The notes below the pieces were generated by a model. That model made no database searches. It saw nothing but the letters and a program-made list of their open reading frames with translations, and had not been told where the DNA came from. Below, piece after piece: positions 9,170-19,006 of a stretch of 64,000 nucleotides of DNA; position 1 is the first letter of the stretch, and every line of letters starts with the position of its first letter. The stretch comes from JABCYV01 sp963696025 (lineage in GTDB: Bacteria; Acidobacteriota; Terriglobia; Terriglobales; Acidobacteriaceae), in assembly GCA_963696025.1 (NCBI GenBank), contig CAVOII010000006.1, positions 62,001-126,000 of the forward strand, given 5' to 3'. The position numbers and the translations under genes were made by a program.

Positions 9170-12100
9170 GTGAGATTGAATTGCCGTATCTCGGGGACTA
9201 TCTGGGCGCGAAGCCGCGTTCTGCTGGTCTTCGCGTCGCTGGTGAGCGTGGCAGCCATCGTGTTGGGGGGATTCGGCGGCAGCGCCGGAAAGGGCGTTGC
9301 CCAAGGCGGCGACGTCGCCAGCGCACCGTTTTTCTCTCCAGTCTCGCCAAGCTTCGCTAGTGGCAGTCCCAGTCCTGTTGTGGCGTACAGCCATCTTCCT
9401 CTCGCCTTCGAACCGAACCTGGGACAGGCGGATCCGCGAGTGAAATTCTTGACCAGAGGGGGTGGTTACGGACTATTCCTCACAGCCGATGAAGCCGTCC
9501 TTGTACTGCGGAATTCGGCCAAAAGCACTCCCCGGTCGGCCAACCGCGTATCCGTAGTCCGCATGGCGCTGGACGGAGCCAATAAGCGTGCCTCGGTGGG
9601 TGGGATGGACGCCCTTCCCGGTAAGAGCAATTATTTTCTTGGCAATGATCGAGCTAAGTGGCGTCAGAACATTCCGCAGTTCGCCCAGGTTCGTTACCAC
9701 AACATCTATCCCGGAATCGATCTTGTTTATTACGGCAACCAGGGACGCATTGAGTACGACTTCGAGGTCTCTCCCGGCGCCAATCCGAACGCGATCGCTC
9801 TCCAATTCCGCGGCGCGGAGAAGCTCACTCTTGATGCGAAAGGTGACCTGGTGGTTGGCAGTAGTGGTGGCGAAGTTCGGTTCGAGACCCCACGTGTGTA
9901 TCAGAAAATTGGCGGGCAGCAGCGACCGGTTTCCGGGCGTTTCACTCAGCGCGGCGAGAATCGAGTGGGCTTTGCGCTCGGAGACTACGATCGAAGCCAA
10001 GCCTTAGTTATCGATCCCGTGCTGGCCTACGCGACCTATCTTGGCGGAAGCGGGGAGGAGGCTTGTTCGGTAATTTCACCAATCACGATTGACGGAATCG
10101 CCTCGCCGCCGCCGGGTTGTCCGGCGGTAGCCGTGGATTCGAGCGGGAACATTTACATCGCGGGCGCGACCACGTCGACCGATTTTCCCATGCCCACCAG
10201 CGGCAAACCTTTTCAGAAATGTCTGGATACGCCGCCGCCAAATCCTACTACCTGTCCAAGCGGTCTCACTAATAGCGACGCATTCATCGCCAAGATCAAC
10301 CCCACGGCCTCGGCAGGAACGTCCCAGTTATTCTACTCAACCTATCTGGGAGGGACCGGCTCCGAATCTACCGCTGGTGTGGCTGTGGACTCTGGCTTTA
10401 ACGTGATCGTGGCGGGAAACACAAACTCGAGCGATTTCCCCACTGCCGGGGAGCTCGTCCCTTTTCAGGCAAAGCCGGCAGTCGCGGGCAGTCACGCTTT
10501 CGTTAGCAAGCTCGACAAAACCGGAACGAATCTGATTTACTCCACCTATTTGTCCGGCAACGGAACCGATACCGTTACCGGACTGGCCCTGGATATCAAA
10601 GGCAAAGCCTACGTCACCGGTACCACCACTTCAACCGGCACACCGACACCGACGACCGCGTTTCCTGCCACCCTTGGCGCCTTTCAGACTTCGCCCCTCG
10701 CAGCCGTCCAGTTCTTTGTCAGCAAAGTCGACCCAGGTGTTAACGGATTTTCCAGCCTGGCTTACTCGACATATTTTGGCGGAGCTTCTACCGCGAACAG
10801 CGCAGCGATTGTGGCCAACGGTGGCGCGATCGCGGTGGACACTGCCACGAATGCGAACAACGCCTTTAACGTTTACTTCACCGGTGGCACCAACTTTCTG
10901 AACACTGGGACCAGTTCGCACGTTATCGGGGGCGCTGGTACGGATTTCCCCATCCTGAATGCCTATCAGGTCTGCCTGGATACACCGATAAATCCTACCA
11001 CCCCCGGCTGTCAGTCCGGTATGCAGTTCGAAGCGAGCGACATATTCCTGGCCAAGATTAATCCGGCCGCCTCTCCCGGCGCCCAATTGCTCTACTCGAC
11101 GTATCTGGGTGGTACTTCGAACGACGTGGGATATGGAGTGGCGGTTGATGCAGGCACGAACGCATATCTGACCGGATGGACGTCTTCAACCGACTTCCAC
11201 TTCGTGCCCTCGACTGGTGTGACGGTTTTTCAGGGAAGCAACGCCGGAGGAATCGACTCCTTCGTTGCCAAAATTGGCCCTCCATGCACAACCAGTACGA
11301 CCAGCTGCCCCCAGGGTACCGTTCCGCTGCTTTACTTTAGCTATCTTGGGGGCACGGGCACGGATGTAGGCTTGTCCGTCGCCGTCGATTCCATTCAAGG
11401 TGCCCAAGTTACAGGTTGGACGAATTCAGCCGATTTCCACACCCAGAATCCGCTCGTCCCCCCTCCCGAGGACGGTGCACATCTGGCCGGCGGAACGGAC
11501 ACATTCGTCGCCCGCATCGATACGACAGCCACTACTGCTACCGCCGCCGGCCACTTTAGCACCTACCTGGGCGGCACTGCCAACGATGCTGGAAGCAGCA
11601 TCGCGCTCGATGTACAGAACCAGACCTATGTTGCCGGAGAAACATTTTCAAACAATTTTCCGACTGCCAACCCGTTTCAAGGCCTGCTTGGAGGTAACGC
11701 GAACAGTGACGCTTTCATCGCCAAGCTTGGCCCGAAACTGGGTCTAACTGCAACCGAGACCGCAAGTCCCAACCCGGTGGGTGTGGGCAATCAGGTCAGC
11801 TTCTTGTATACGCTGGTTAACAATGGGGATTTGACCGCGGGCATCACTTTCAGTGACACCTTTTCCTCTACCAACGTTACCTTTGTCTCCGCTAATAGTT
11901 CCCCAGGAACTTGCGCGACGGCTCTGGCGGGCAGCGTCACCTGCTCGGTAGGAACGCTGAATGGTGGCGCCAGCGCAACCGTGACCGTCATTCTAATTCC
12001 TACGGCGGCTGGGCAACTGAGTGATGGCGGCCAATTCGCCGTTTTCGGTTCCGGTGTTAGCATTAAGCCTAATCCTCCCGCTGTAGCCACCGTGAACGAC

Positions 12101-12628
12101 TTCACCATCACCGTAGCTCCGTCGGTTGCAACCGTGCCGGCAGGCACGCCCGCCACTTACACGGTTACCGCCGCGCCGACCGGAGTGCCTTTTCCGGATA
12201 CGGTGACGCTAAACGTTAATCCGCCGCTGCCCCCCGGGGTCATGCAAAGTATTCAGAATAATGCCGGCTCAATTCCAAACTTGAATAGCGGAGCCCAGAG
12301 CCGAGTTTTGGTGCTGAGCACCCAAGCTCGCGTTACCACTCCGGCGACTTTGTGGCGCAAGTTTGGACCGCTCTTTGCTGCCTGGTTCCCGATTTCGGGA
12401 TTGGCATTGCTGGGCGCGGGTGTGGGAGCGAAGAAGGCACCGCGGCGCTGGCTGGTGGGAGTGCTGTTGTGTGGCTTCTTAGCGCTCAGCTTGTTCCAGG
12501 CAGGCTGCGGCACCTCGACCCCGACGCCGACGACCACCGGTACCCCGGCCGGGACTTATACACTCACGGTTAGCGCGACTTCCGGGTCGGTGTCGCACAC
12601 CCAACAGATCTCGCTGGTGGTGCAGTAG
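9170..12628 (+). CDS. SBBP beta-propeller surface protein with DUF11-like domain and unusual C-terminal tail
   Basis: Large exported protein of 1152 residues. A signal peptide (ARSRVLLVFASLVSVAAIVLGG) is followed by a beta-rich DUF7948-like domain (LAFEPNLGQADPRVKFL to ALVIDPVLAYATYLGG). Seven or so SBBP repeats of the form YSTYLGGTGxDxxxxVAVDxxGNxYVTGxTxSxDFP then predict a beta-propeller, and a DUF11-like Ig domain (TASPNPVGVGNQVSFLYTL) follows. Near the C-terminus are two hydrophobic stretches, the second ending FQAGCG, then a Thr/Pro linker and a final strand pair TYTLTVSATSGSVSH. GTG 9170 is chosen for its GGAGGA sequence; a TTG at 9116 is in frame but poor. Likely surface-exposed; function unknown. 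Confidence 0.8.
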   Translation: MRLNCRISGTIWARSRVLLVFASLVSVAAIVLGGFGGSAGKGVAQGGDVASAPFFSPVSPSFASGSPSPVVAYSHLPLAFEPNLGQADPRVKFLTRGGGYGLFLTADEAVLVLRNSAKSTPRSANRVSVVRMALDGANKRASVGGMDALPGKSNYFLGNDRAKWRQNIPQFAQVRYHNIYPGIDLVYYGNQGRIEYDFEVSPGANPNAIALQFRGAEKLTLDAKGDLVVGSSGGEVRFETPRVYQKIGGQQRPVSGRFTQRGENRVGFALGDYDRSQALVIDPVLAYATYLGGSGEEACSVISPITIDGIASPPPGCPAVAVDSSGNIYIAGATTSTDFPMPTSGKPFQKCLDTPPPNPTTCPSGLTNSDAFIAKINPTASAGTSQLFYSTYLGGTGSESTAGVAVDSGFNVIVAGNTNSSDFPTAGELVPFQAKPAVAGSHAFVSKLDKTGTNLIYSTYLSGNGTDTVTGLALDIKGKAYVTGTTTSTGTPTPTTAFPATLGAFQTSPLAAVQFFVSKVDPGVNGFSSLAYSTYFGGASTANSAAIVANGGAIAVDTATNANNAFNVYFTGGTNFLNTGTSSHVIGGAGTDFPILNAYQVCLDTPINPTTPGCQSGMQFEASDIFLAKINPAASPGAQLLYSTYLGGTSNDVGYGVAVDAGTNAYLTGWTSSTDFHFVPSTGVTVFQGSNAGGIDSFVAKIGPPCTTSTTSCPQGTVPLLYFSYLGGTGTDVGLSVAVDSIQGAQVTGWTNSADFHTQNPLVPPPEDGAHLAGGTDTFVARIDTTATTATAAGHFSTYLGGTANDAGSSIALDVQNQTYVAGETFSNNFPTANPFQGLLGGNANSDAFIAKLGPKLGLTATETASPNPVGVGNQVSFLYTLVNNGDLTAGITFSDTFSSTNVTFVSANSSPGTCATALAGSVTCSVGTLNGGASATVTVILIPTAAGQLSDGGQFAVFGSGVSIKPNPPAVATVNDFTITVAPSVATVPAGTPATYTVTAAPTGVPFPDTVTLNVNPPLPPGVMQSIQNNAGSIPNLNSGAQSRVLVLSTQARVTTPATLWRKFGPLFAAWFPISGLALLGAGVGAKKAPRRWLVGVLLCGFLALSLFQAGCGTSTPTPTTTGTPAGTYTLTVSATSGSVSHTQQISLVVQ

Positions 12629-12655
12629 GAGCGGAACGCAAAGCCGGCAGCTGCG

Positions 12656-14071
12656 TTACGCGCCTGCCGATAGCTTGTGATGTGTCTTACTGGGACTCTG
12701 GGCGATCCCGTATTGCCGAATTTTATATAGCAGTGCCTTGTAGCTGATTTGTAGCAGCGCCGCCGCTTGCTTGCGGTTCCAGTTGGTTTCTTCCAGGGCC
12801 TTGGTGATGGCCCCGGCTTCGGCTTCGTCCTTGGCCGTCCGGGCTAGCGACTTCAGCCCCCCCGCTGATTCGCCGGCGTGGGATGCGTTTCCGTCGAAAT
12901 GCGCGCCGCCGCCGTCGCTCTTTGGTTGTAGTTCGGTGATCGCCAGTTTCTCGTCGCCGAGCACCAGATACCGCTTAATGAAATTGTTCAACTCTCGCAG
13001 ATTGCCCGGCCATGTATGGTCCAAACAAGCCTGCAGCATGGTTTGCGATACCGGCAGGGGAGCCCGCGCATACTCCTCGGACATGCGCGACATGAAATGC
13101 TTCAGCAGGATGGGAATTTCTTCCTTACGCTCACGCAGAGGAGGAATCTGCAGCGTGAAGGCATTCAGCCGGTAATAAAGGTCCTCGCGCAAGAGCTTGC
13201 TAGCCAGCGCTTCCTGGATGTTGATGTTAGTGGCCGCCAGAATGCGCACATCGACCCTAATCACAGACCTGCTGCCCAGACGCGAAAACTGCTGGTCCTG
13301 CAACACATGCAGGAGCTTAGCTTGCAAACCTGGGGGCATCTCGCCGATTTCGTCCAGCAAAATTGTTCCCTTGTTGCACATCTCGAATTTGCCGGGTTTG
13401 GCATGGGTAGCGCCGGTAAATGCACCCGCCTCGTAGCCAAACAACTCGCTTTCCAGTAAATCGGCCGGAACCGCGGCACAATTCACCTTGAGAAAAGTAC
13501 GATGGGCGCGGGGAGACAATTTGTGAATCAGACGCGCCACTACTTCCTTACCCGTGCCACTTTCGCCCAACAGTAAAACGGGAATGTCGACATTGGCAAC
13601 CAGAGCGGCTTGCGAACGGATTTTACGCATGGCCGGGCTGGCTGCGACGAAGAACACGTCATCGGTAAGTTCTTCAACGTCGCCGGCATAATTTTGCTGG
13701 TTGGTCCCCAGGCATTGGTCGATAACCGCGTCCAGTTCCGCCTTCTGGAAAGGCTTGGTCAGGTAATCATGAGCGCCCAGGCGGATGGCCTGCACTACCT
13801 TGCGGGTGTCACTGACGCACGACAGCATTACCACTTTCACCCCCGGTTGAAGCTGGCGAAGCTGCTCCAGCGTTTGCAAACCGTCGATTCCGGGCATGAG
13901 CAAATCCATGAGTACCAAGTCCGGCTGAAGACCCTTTTTCACCCGCTCCAGCGCTTCTTCCCCGGTGCTGGCGGTCTCCACCTTGTAATCGTCGACCTCG
14001 AGCAAGGTGCGGATATAGCGAAGCATTCCGGGTTCATCGTCCACCAGTAATATCTTGGACGTTTCGGTCAT
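12656..14071 (-). CDS. NtrC-family sigma-54-dependent response regulator
   Basis: Transcription activator of 471 residues in three parts. An N-terminal receiver carries the phospho-acceptor Asp56 in LVLMDLLMPG and acidic residues DDE at 11-13. A central AAA+ domain has Walker A GESGTGKE, the sigma-54 contact loop GAFTGA, Walker B ILLDEIGE and the arginine-finger region. The C-terminal Fis-type helix-turn-helix reads NWNRKQAAALLQISYKALLY. The start overlaps the stop of the kinase gene by four bases, so the two form a coupled two-component system. Targets cannot be read, but neighbouring PilZ and sigma-54 genes suggest control of surface or exopolysaccharide functions. Confidence 0.93.
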   Translation of the reverse strand: MTETSKILLVDDEPGMLRYIRTLLEVDDYKVETASTGEEALERVKKGLQPDLVLMDLLMPGIDGLQTLEQLRQLQPGVKVVMLSCVSDTRKVVQAIRLGAHDYLTKPFQKAELDAVIDQCLGTNQQNYAGDVEELTDDVFFVAASPAMRKIRSQAALVANVDIPVLLLGESGTGKEVVARLIHKLSPRAHRTFLKVNCAAVPADLLESELFGYEAGAFTGATHAKPGKFEMCNKGTILLDEIGEMPPGLQAKLLHVLQDQQFSRLGSRSVIRVDVRILAATNINIQEALASKLLREDLYYRLNAFTLQIPPLRERKEEIPILLKHFMSRMSEEYARAPLPVSQTMLQACLDHTWPGNLRELNNFIKRYLVLGDEKLAITELQPKSDGGGAHFDGNASHAGESAGGLKSLARTAKDEAEAGAITKALEETNWNRKQAAALLQISYKALLYKIRQYGIAQSPSKTHHKLSAGA

Positions 14072-15000
14072 TTGCTTCTCCCTCTACTGGCGGTTGTCGC
14101 TACGGGTTGGAGGGGAATGATGAAAGAGAATTTGCAGCCAGTCCCGGGATCACTTTCCACCCAGATTTTTCCTCCCATGCCATTCACCAGCCGGCGCGCG
14201 ATGGCCAGCCCCAGGCCCATGCCATCGGACTGGTTCTCGGACTGCGGCAACCGGAAGAAATCATCGAACACTTCGATGTGATATTCCGCAGGAATTCCTG
14301 GCCCGGTGTCCGACACGCTGACTTTGACCGAGTTAGGAAGCGTATTTTCCTGACGGCGCCGCTCGCTCGCAATTCCTGGCTTGTTGCTGCTGCGGCGCTC
14401 CCACATGTAAGGTTCGGCGTGCAACCATACCGTTCCTCCAGCGGGCGTAAACTTGGAGGCATTCTCCAGAAGGTTTGAGATTACCCGCTGAACTTTTGCG
14501 GAATCGAACGAAAACACCGTCAGCTTGTCATTGCCCAGGAAATAGAGCGCCAATCCATTTTCCTGAAACCGATGCGACCAAAGCCTGCAAACCTCGGAGA
14601 GGCAGGCATTCATATCCGCAATCTCGTAGCGCATCTTCATCTCGCCGGTCTCGAGCACGCTGAAGCTGAGAAAATCCTGGATGAAGTGCTGTAGACGTTG
14701 ACCGCTCGAGTGCATGTCGCGCAGGATCTCGCCCTGGCGCTCATTGAGAGTGCCGAGTTTTTCGCTCTCCAACAGTTCAATGTACCCGTTCAGAATGGCA
14801 AGTGGAGTCTTCAAGTCATGGGCTGCCGAGGCCAGCGCGTTGGTCGTGCGCAGGAAGCGTTCCCGAAGTTGGTTGTATTCGCGCAGCAATTCGTCGTAGC
14901 TGGCTATCTCCGCCAGGGGCCGCTCAACAGGACGGCTTTTTCCCCTTGATCCCGGGTTCGCTTCTTGAGGGAGACACGTGTTTTCCGGCGTTGGGCTCAT
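14068..15000 (-). CDS. Cytoplasmic histidine kinase
   Basis: Sensor kinase of 310 residues with no membrane segment and no recognisable sensor domain; only a short coiled region precedes the dimerisation helix. The H box is AAHDLKTPLAIL with phospho-acceptor His61, the N box NLLENASKF, G1 DTGPGIP and G2 GMGLGLAIARRL. It is first in the operon with the NtrC-type regulator, overlapping it by ATGA, and is presumably its cognate kinase. With no input domain it may sense through a protein partner. Confidence 0.92.
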   Translation of the reverse strand: MSPTPENTCLPQEANPGSRGKSRPVERPLAEIASYDELLREYNQLRERFLRTTNALASAAHDLKTPLAILNGYIELLESEKLGTLNERQGEILRDMHSSGQRLQHFIQDFLSFSVLETGEMKMRYEIADMNACLSEVCRLWSHRFQENGLALYFLGNDKLTVFSFDSAKVQRVISNLLENASKFTPAGGTVWLHAEPYMWERRSSNKPGIASERRRQENTLPNSVKVSVSDTGPGIPAEYHIEVFDDFFRLPQSENQSDGMGLGLAIARRLVNGMGGKIWVESDPGTGCKFSFIIPLQPVATTASRGRSK

Positions 15001-15341
15001 AGCAGGGAACTCGTGGCTTGGCGAACCGGGGAGGGACGATCTTGGACTGACTCGTTCTTAATGCTATGTCAGAGCTTTCGCTACTGTCAACGGAAAATGA
15101 AATGAAATGGTCACATTAGGGAAAAACATTGCAGATTTGGGCAAGAGAATGCTGAACTAAAGCTACTTTTTGAGCGAATAGCAGGAGAATCACAAACCGG
15201 TCGGATTCGGCTGCAGAGGCGAAGTTCCAAGGAATCGTGCTGGTTTCTTCGGCTTTTCTGCCCGACAGTACCCATCCTTGGCATTAGGTTTGGCCCCTAA
15301 GGTGCGGGAAACCATGGGTAATTTCGTGCCAAGGGGCAGGT
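15001..15341. other. Divergent intergenic region, kinase / PilZ gene
   Basis: About 340 bases between the divergent kinase and PilZ genes. I see no gene and no convincing promoter. TTGGCATTAGGTTTGGC at about 15279-15295 resembles a sigma-54 element but has GG where GC is needed at -12. Confidence 0.4.
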
Positions 15342-15722
15342 GTGAACCGACGCAAGCCGGAAAGAGAACGCCGCCAGTGGGTACGCCTGCCACTTGCGAT
15401 CCCAGTCTTCGTTCGTAGTCGCGACGACAAGGGCAAAGAATTCCTCGAGTTTGCTACCGCCCTCAATGTCTCGGCCGGAGGAGCGCTGGTGGCAGTTCGC
15501 CGGTCCTTGCCTCTTGCAGCACGGGTTCTACTCGAAATCCCCAGCGCTCCCTTGGTTGCCACTACCGCTCTTCCCAAGGCGTCTCGCACCTTGCGAGCCC
15601 GAACCGTGAGGGTAACTCATGCTGAAGGTTACCACTTAGTCGGTCTGAAGTTCTCCCACCCTCTGTTGAACACAGAGCCCGAGCGGCGGCCAGCTAGAAG
15701 GAAAGTTGCTTCTCTAGTGTGA
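15342..15722 (+). CDS. PilZ domain protein
   Basis: Single-domain PilZ protein of 126 residues, probably a cyclic-di-GMP receptor. The RxxxR motif is R-Q-W-V-R near residue 10 and the second motif is NVSAGG (NxSxxG). The N-terminus is strongly basic and the C-terminal tail is again Arg/Lys-rich, which could aid binding to nucleic acid, membrane or a partner; that part is inference. The start is a GTG at 15342 with only a modest AGG-type ribosome site. It lies between the kinase/NtrC pair and the orphan sigma-54 activator. Confidence 0.78.
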   Translation: MNRRKPERERRQWVRLPLAIPVFVRSRDDKGKEFLEFATALNVSAGGALVAVRRSLPLAARVLLEIPSAPLVATTALPKASRTLRARTVRVTHAEGYHLVGLKFSHPLLNTEPERRPARRKVASLV

Positions 15723-15869
15723 AAATCTTTTCCTATATCCAGAGATGAGCCTAGCCCGCCTGTGCCCTCGTCTTGGTATTTGTCTCAGTTTGGGTCAATT
15801 TCCCGGAAACTATTGAATAGTGTACCCTTAGTACGGCTGCACAGGGTCGCTGCTACCCTCCACCGGGTT

Positions 15870-15885
15870 TGGCTTTCGGGGTGCA
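15870..15885 (+). promoter_or_regulatory. Candidate sigma-54 (-24/-12) promoter
   Basis: TGGCTTTCGGGGTGCA has GG at 15871-15872 and GC at 15883-15884 with the exact ten-base interval required by sigma-54, and matches TGGC at -24 and TGCA at -12. Transcription would start near 15896, about 26 bases before ATG 15922 of a sigma-54 activator gene, so that gene may be under sigma-54 or self-control. Confidence 0.5.
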
Positions 15886-15921
15886 CATCAGGGGTTGCGC
15901 ACAGGAGTTATAAGCGACAAA

Positions 15922-16992
15922 ATGGCCGTCACAAGCTCAGGTTCAGTTAGTTCATTGGTCCAGTCTTTAGGTGAAATCCCACCCGATGCGATTGTTTTTG
16001 GCCGCTCCGATGTCATGCAAGCCCTGCGCGACCGCATGGACAAGGTTGCGAGCGCCAATGTTCCTGTCCTCATTCAAGGCGAAAGTGGCACCGGCAAAGA
16101 CATCATCGCGCGCATGATCCACAGCCTTTCACCCTGGAAGACCGGTCCATATGTGAAGGTAAATTGTCCCGCCATTCCAGGCACGCTGCTGGAAAGTGAG
16201 CTCTTCGGGTACGAAAAAGGTGCTTTCACCGGGGCCTACGGTATGAAACCTGGCCGAGTGGAAATGGCCCATCGCGGCACGCTTTTTCTTGACGAGATTT
16301 CGGAACTGGATCTGGGGCTGCAGTCCAAACTGTTGCAATTGCTGCAGGACGGGCAGTTCTGTCGCATCGGGGCCCAGGAAGACAAGAAAGTTGAAGTTCG
16401 GGTTGTCTGCGCCACCAACCGGAAACTGGAAGCTGAGATCGAGAACGGGACCTTCCGGCAAGACCTCTTCTATCGTATCAATGTGGTGAATTTGCAAATG
16501 CCACCCCTGCGTGAACGCCGCGGCGACATCGAAGACCTGGCTGCGTATTTCCTCGACTATTACAACCGCAAATACAACTGCCGCGCCCGCGAATTGTCCA
16601 CCGATCTTAAGTTGGCCCTCCAGAAATACCATTGGCCGGGCAACATTCGCGAATTGGAAAACCTTATCAAGCGCTACGTAATCCTCGGCAGTGAAGACGT
16701 GATCACCGGCGACCTGGTAGCGAGTGAGCGGGAGTACTTCAATCCCGACATCAATTTCGACGGCCCCATCTCGCTCAAGAAGCTCACTCGTCAGGCAACC
16801 CGCGAATTGGAGCGCAAGGTGATCCTAAAGGTCTTGCAAACCCATCACTGGAATCGGAAGCAGGCGGCGCGCGCGCTGAGCATCAGTTATCGCGCGCTGC
16901 TGTATAAGATCCGCGATGCCGGCTTGCCTCCCAATCGCTCTTCCCGCCGGCGCCCCGAGCCTATCCCGAACCAGGGCGCGGCAGCCGATTAG
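15922..16992 (+). CDS. Receiver-less sigma-54-interacting transcriptional activator
   Basis: AAA+ enhancer-binding protein of 356 residues with only about 30 residues before the ATPase domain, so it has no receiver or sensor. Walker A is GESGTGKD, the sigma-54 contact loop GAFTGA, Walker B LFLDEISE, and the C-terminal Fis helix-turn-helix HHWNRKQAARALSISYRALL. The HTH closely resembles that of the NtrC-type protein 2 kb upstream. ATG 15922 is preferred because the TTG at 15895 would overlap the predicted transcription start. Such orphan activators are usually controlled by partner proteins or by expression level. Confidence 0.88.
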   Translation: MAVTSSGSVSSLVQSLGEIPPDAIVFGRSDVMQALRDRMDKVASANVPVLIQGESGTGKDIIARMIHSLSPWKTGPYVKVNCPAIPGTLLESELFGYEKGAFTGAYGMKPGRVEMAHRGTLFLDEISELDLGLQSKLLQLLQDGQFCRIGAQEDKKVEVRVVCATNRKLEAEIENGTFRQDLFYRINVVNLQMPPLRERRGDIEDLAAYFLDYYNRKYNCRARELSTDLKLALQKYHWPGNIRELENLIKRYVILGSEDVITGDLVASEREYFNPDINFDGPISLKKLTRQATRELERKVILKVLQTHHWNRKQAARALSISYRALLYKIRDAGLPPNRSSRRRPEPIPNQGAAAD

Positions 16993-17025
16993 AGGACCTC
17001 CCAACACTGTTATCGCGGCCGCGTT

Positions 17026-18810
17026 TCACTGTCCGGCTACGGTCTTTTGCGAACCGATCCAGCCATTGATTTTCTCTTCCAGCGCATCGAGCGGGAGAAT
17101 CCCCTGGTCAAGCACCGCATCGTGAAAAGAGCGAATGTCGAACTTGTCGGCTAGTTCGTGCCGTGCACGCTCGCGCAGTTCGAGGATTTTCATCTGCCCC
17201 AGTTTGTAAGACAGCGCTTGCGCTGGCCAGGCAATATAGCGGTCGACTTCAGTCTGAATGTTCTGGTCGTCCATGGCCGTGTGCTGGCGGAAGAAGTCGA
17301 CCATCTGTTCGCGTGACCAATGTTTGTAGTGCACGCCAGTGTCGACCACCAGGCGGACTGAACGCCACATTTCATTTCCCAGACGTCCGTAGTCGCTGTA
17401 GGGATCTTGGTAAAAGCCAATTTCTTTGCCCAGGCGTTCCGAGTAGAACGCCCAGCCTTCCGAATATGCGTTGTAGTCGATGCCAAACTTGCGGAACGCC
17501 GGAAGATCGGTCAGTTCGTGCGCGATCGAGAACTGCAAATGATGACCGGGAACGCCTTCGTGATAAGCAATGGCCTCAACATTCAGCAGCAGGCGAGCTT
17601 GCGGATTATATTCGTTGACATTGATGCGACCCGGCAGTGAGTTGTCTCCCGCGCCCGGGCTGTAGTCGGCGGGGACAGCGTCAGGACTGCGGTAGGATTC
17701 CATTGGCACCACGGCCAGTTTATTTTTCGGTAATTTGCCGAAGAGCTGCGGAAGTTTGCCATACATCTGATCGGCGTAGTGCTGGTAGAGATCGAGCAGT
17801 TGCGGACCCGATGTGGCGCGCAACTTAGGGTCTTTCCGGATGTGCTCATTGAAGCTTTTCAGGTCGTCAAACCCTTGCTGGCGCGCGATCTTGAGCATCT
17901 CGCTCTCGATTTCCGCCGCCTGCTTAAGGCCAAGCTGGTGAATTTCCTCTGGGCTCAAGTTGGTTGTGGTCATGGTGCGCACCGCAAAGCGATAACGAGC
18001 TTCGCCATCGGGCAATGCCCAGATGCCGAAGTCAGTGCGCCCTTTAGGAGCATATTCGCGGCGCACAAAGGCCGCGAACCTGGCGTACGCCGGTAGTACT
18101 TCATTCTGGACCGCGGCGATAATTGCGGCGCGCAGGCGCTTTTGGTCAGCTCCAGAGATACTTTCCGGAAACTTGAGAACGGGTTCGCTGAATGGACTGG
18201 TCTCCACGGAATCGTCAGCGACATGCTGCGCCTGCGCGACAACTTTTTCCAATAGATATCGCGGTGGCATCAGATGGTCGCTCAGACCGAGGCGCATATC
18301 TGCGGTGACTTGATCGAAAAGATGCGGGAGTTGGTGCAGGCGCGACAGGTAGCCTTCGTAGTCTTTGACGGAATGGAAGGAAGTGTTGGACGACATGCTG
18401 ACATATTCCATATGTGGGCCACCGAACTGGGTGACCGGCATCTCCCATTCCTTAAACTGTTCAGACTCAATTTGATCGCGGAGACTGCGTAGCATCAGCG
18501 CCTTGTTCAGTTTTTCCTGCTCTGGAAAGCCGGTCGTGTCCATGGCATCAATGCGTCCTAGCATTTGCTGGTTGTGCTGGAGGTCGGCGGCAAAAAATTC
18601 GGGGGAGTAATCGCTGACTTTGTCGTTATATCGATTATCGCCAGTGTGGGTCGCCAATTCGGGATTTGTCCGGAGCCGATAGTCCCACTCTTCCTGCAAG
18701 ACCGCATTCAATTGAGCGCGGCGAGTTTCGACGGGCGCTTGGGCAGACGCGTTCGATGCGAACATTGTGGCGATCACAACGGACAAAAGTACGCTCAAAA
18801 TCCAGTTCAT
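17026..18810 (-). CDS. Exported DUF885 family putative metallocarboxypeptidase
   Basis: Secreted 594-residue protein with a clear signal peptide ending near ASNASA. The family hallmark YHEGVPGHHLQ, a gluzincin-like zinc motif with HExxxHH spacing, lies about three quarters along, followed by YSEGWAFYSERLG with the likely glutamate ligand. DUF885 proteins are annotated as putative carboxypeptidases, common in Acidobacteriota; the substrate is unknown. It converges with the sigma-54 activator, 34 bases apart. Length is full and no lesion is visible. Confidence 0.85.
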   Translation of the reverse strand: MNWILSVLLSVVIATMFASNASAQAPVETRRAQLNAVLQEEWDYRLRTNPELATHTGDNRYNDKVSDYSPEFFAADLQHNQQMLGRIDAMDTTGFPEQEKLNKALMLRSLRDQIESEQFKEWEMPVTQFGGPHMEYVSMSSNTSFHSVKDYEGYLSRLHQLPHLFDQVTADMRLGLSDHLMPPRYLLEKVVAQAQHVADDSVETSPFSEPVLKFPESISGADQKRLRAAIIAAVQNEVLPAYARFAAFVRREYAPKGRTDFGIWALPDGEARYRFAVRTMTTTNLSPEEIHQLGLKQAAEIESEMLKIARQQGFDDLKSFNEHIRKDPKLRATSGPQLLDLYQHYADQMYGKLPQLFGKLPKNKLAVVPMESYRSPDAVPADYSPGAGDNSLPGRINVNEYNPQARLLLNVEAIAYHEGVPGHHLQFSIAHELTDLPAFRKFGIDYNAYSEGWAFYSERLGKEIGFYQDPYSDYGRLGNEMWRSVRLVVDTGVHYKHWSREQMVDFFRQHTAMDDQNIQTEVDRYIAWPAQALSYKLGQMKILELRERARHELADKFDIRSFHDAVLDQGILPLDALEEKINGWIGSQKTVAGQ

Positions 18811-19006
18811 CTCTGAAAGCCTCTTTTGGACTGACGATTCTCACACTTCTGGGCCGAAACTACCAGAGAGGGCGACGTAATTTGTCTGTGGTGGGAAGGA
18901 GAGACCGTCGGCGGCCACACTTCTAACGATAAACGGAAGGGCGGGAAGCGACGGCCCCGCCCCTATCACCGGAGGACACAGAGTTTTCCCGAACTGTCGC
19001 CAGCGC

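Noticed and set aside
15279..15295. Possible sigma-54 promoter before the second PilZ gene
   Set aside because: The -12 position has GG rather than GC at the required spacing.
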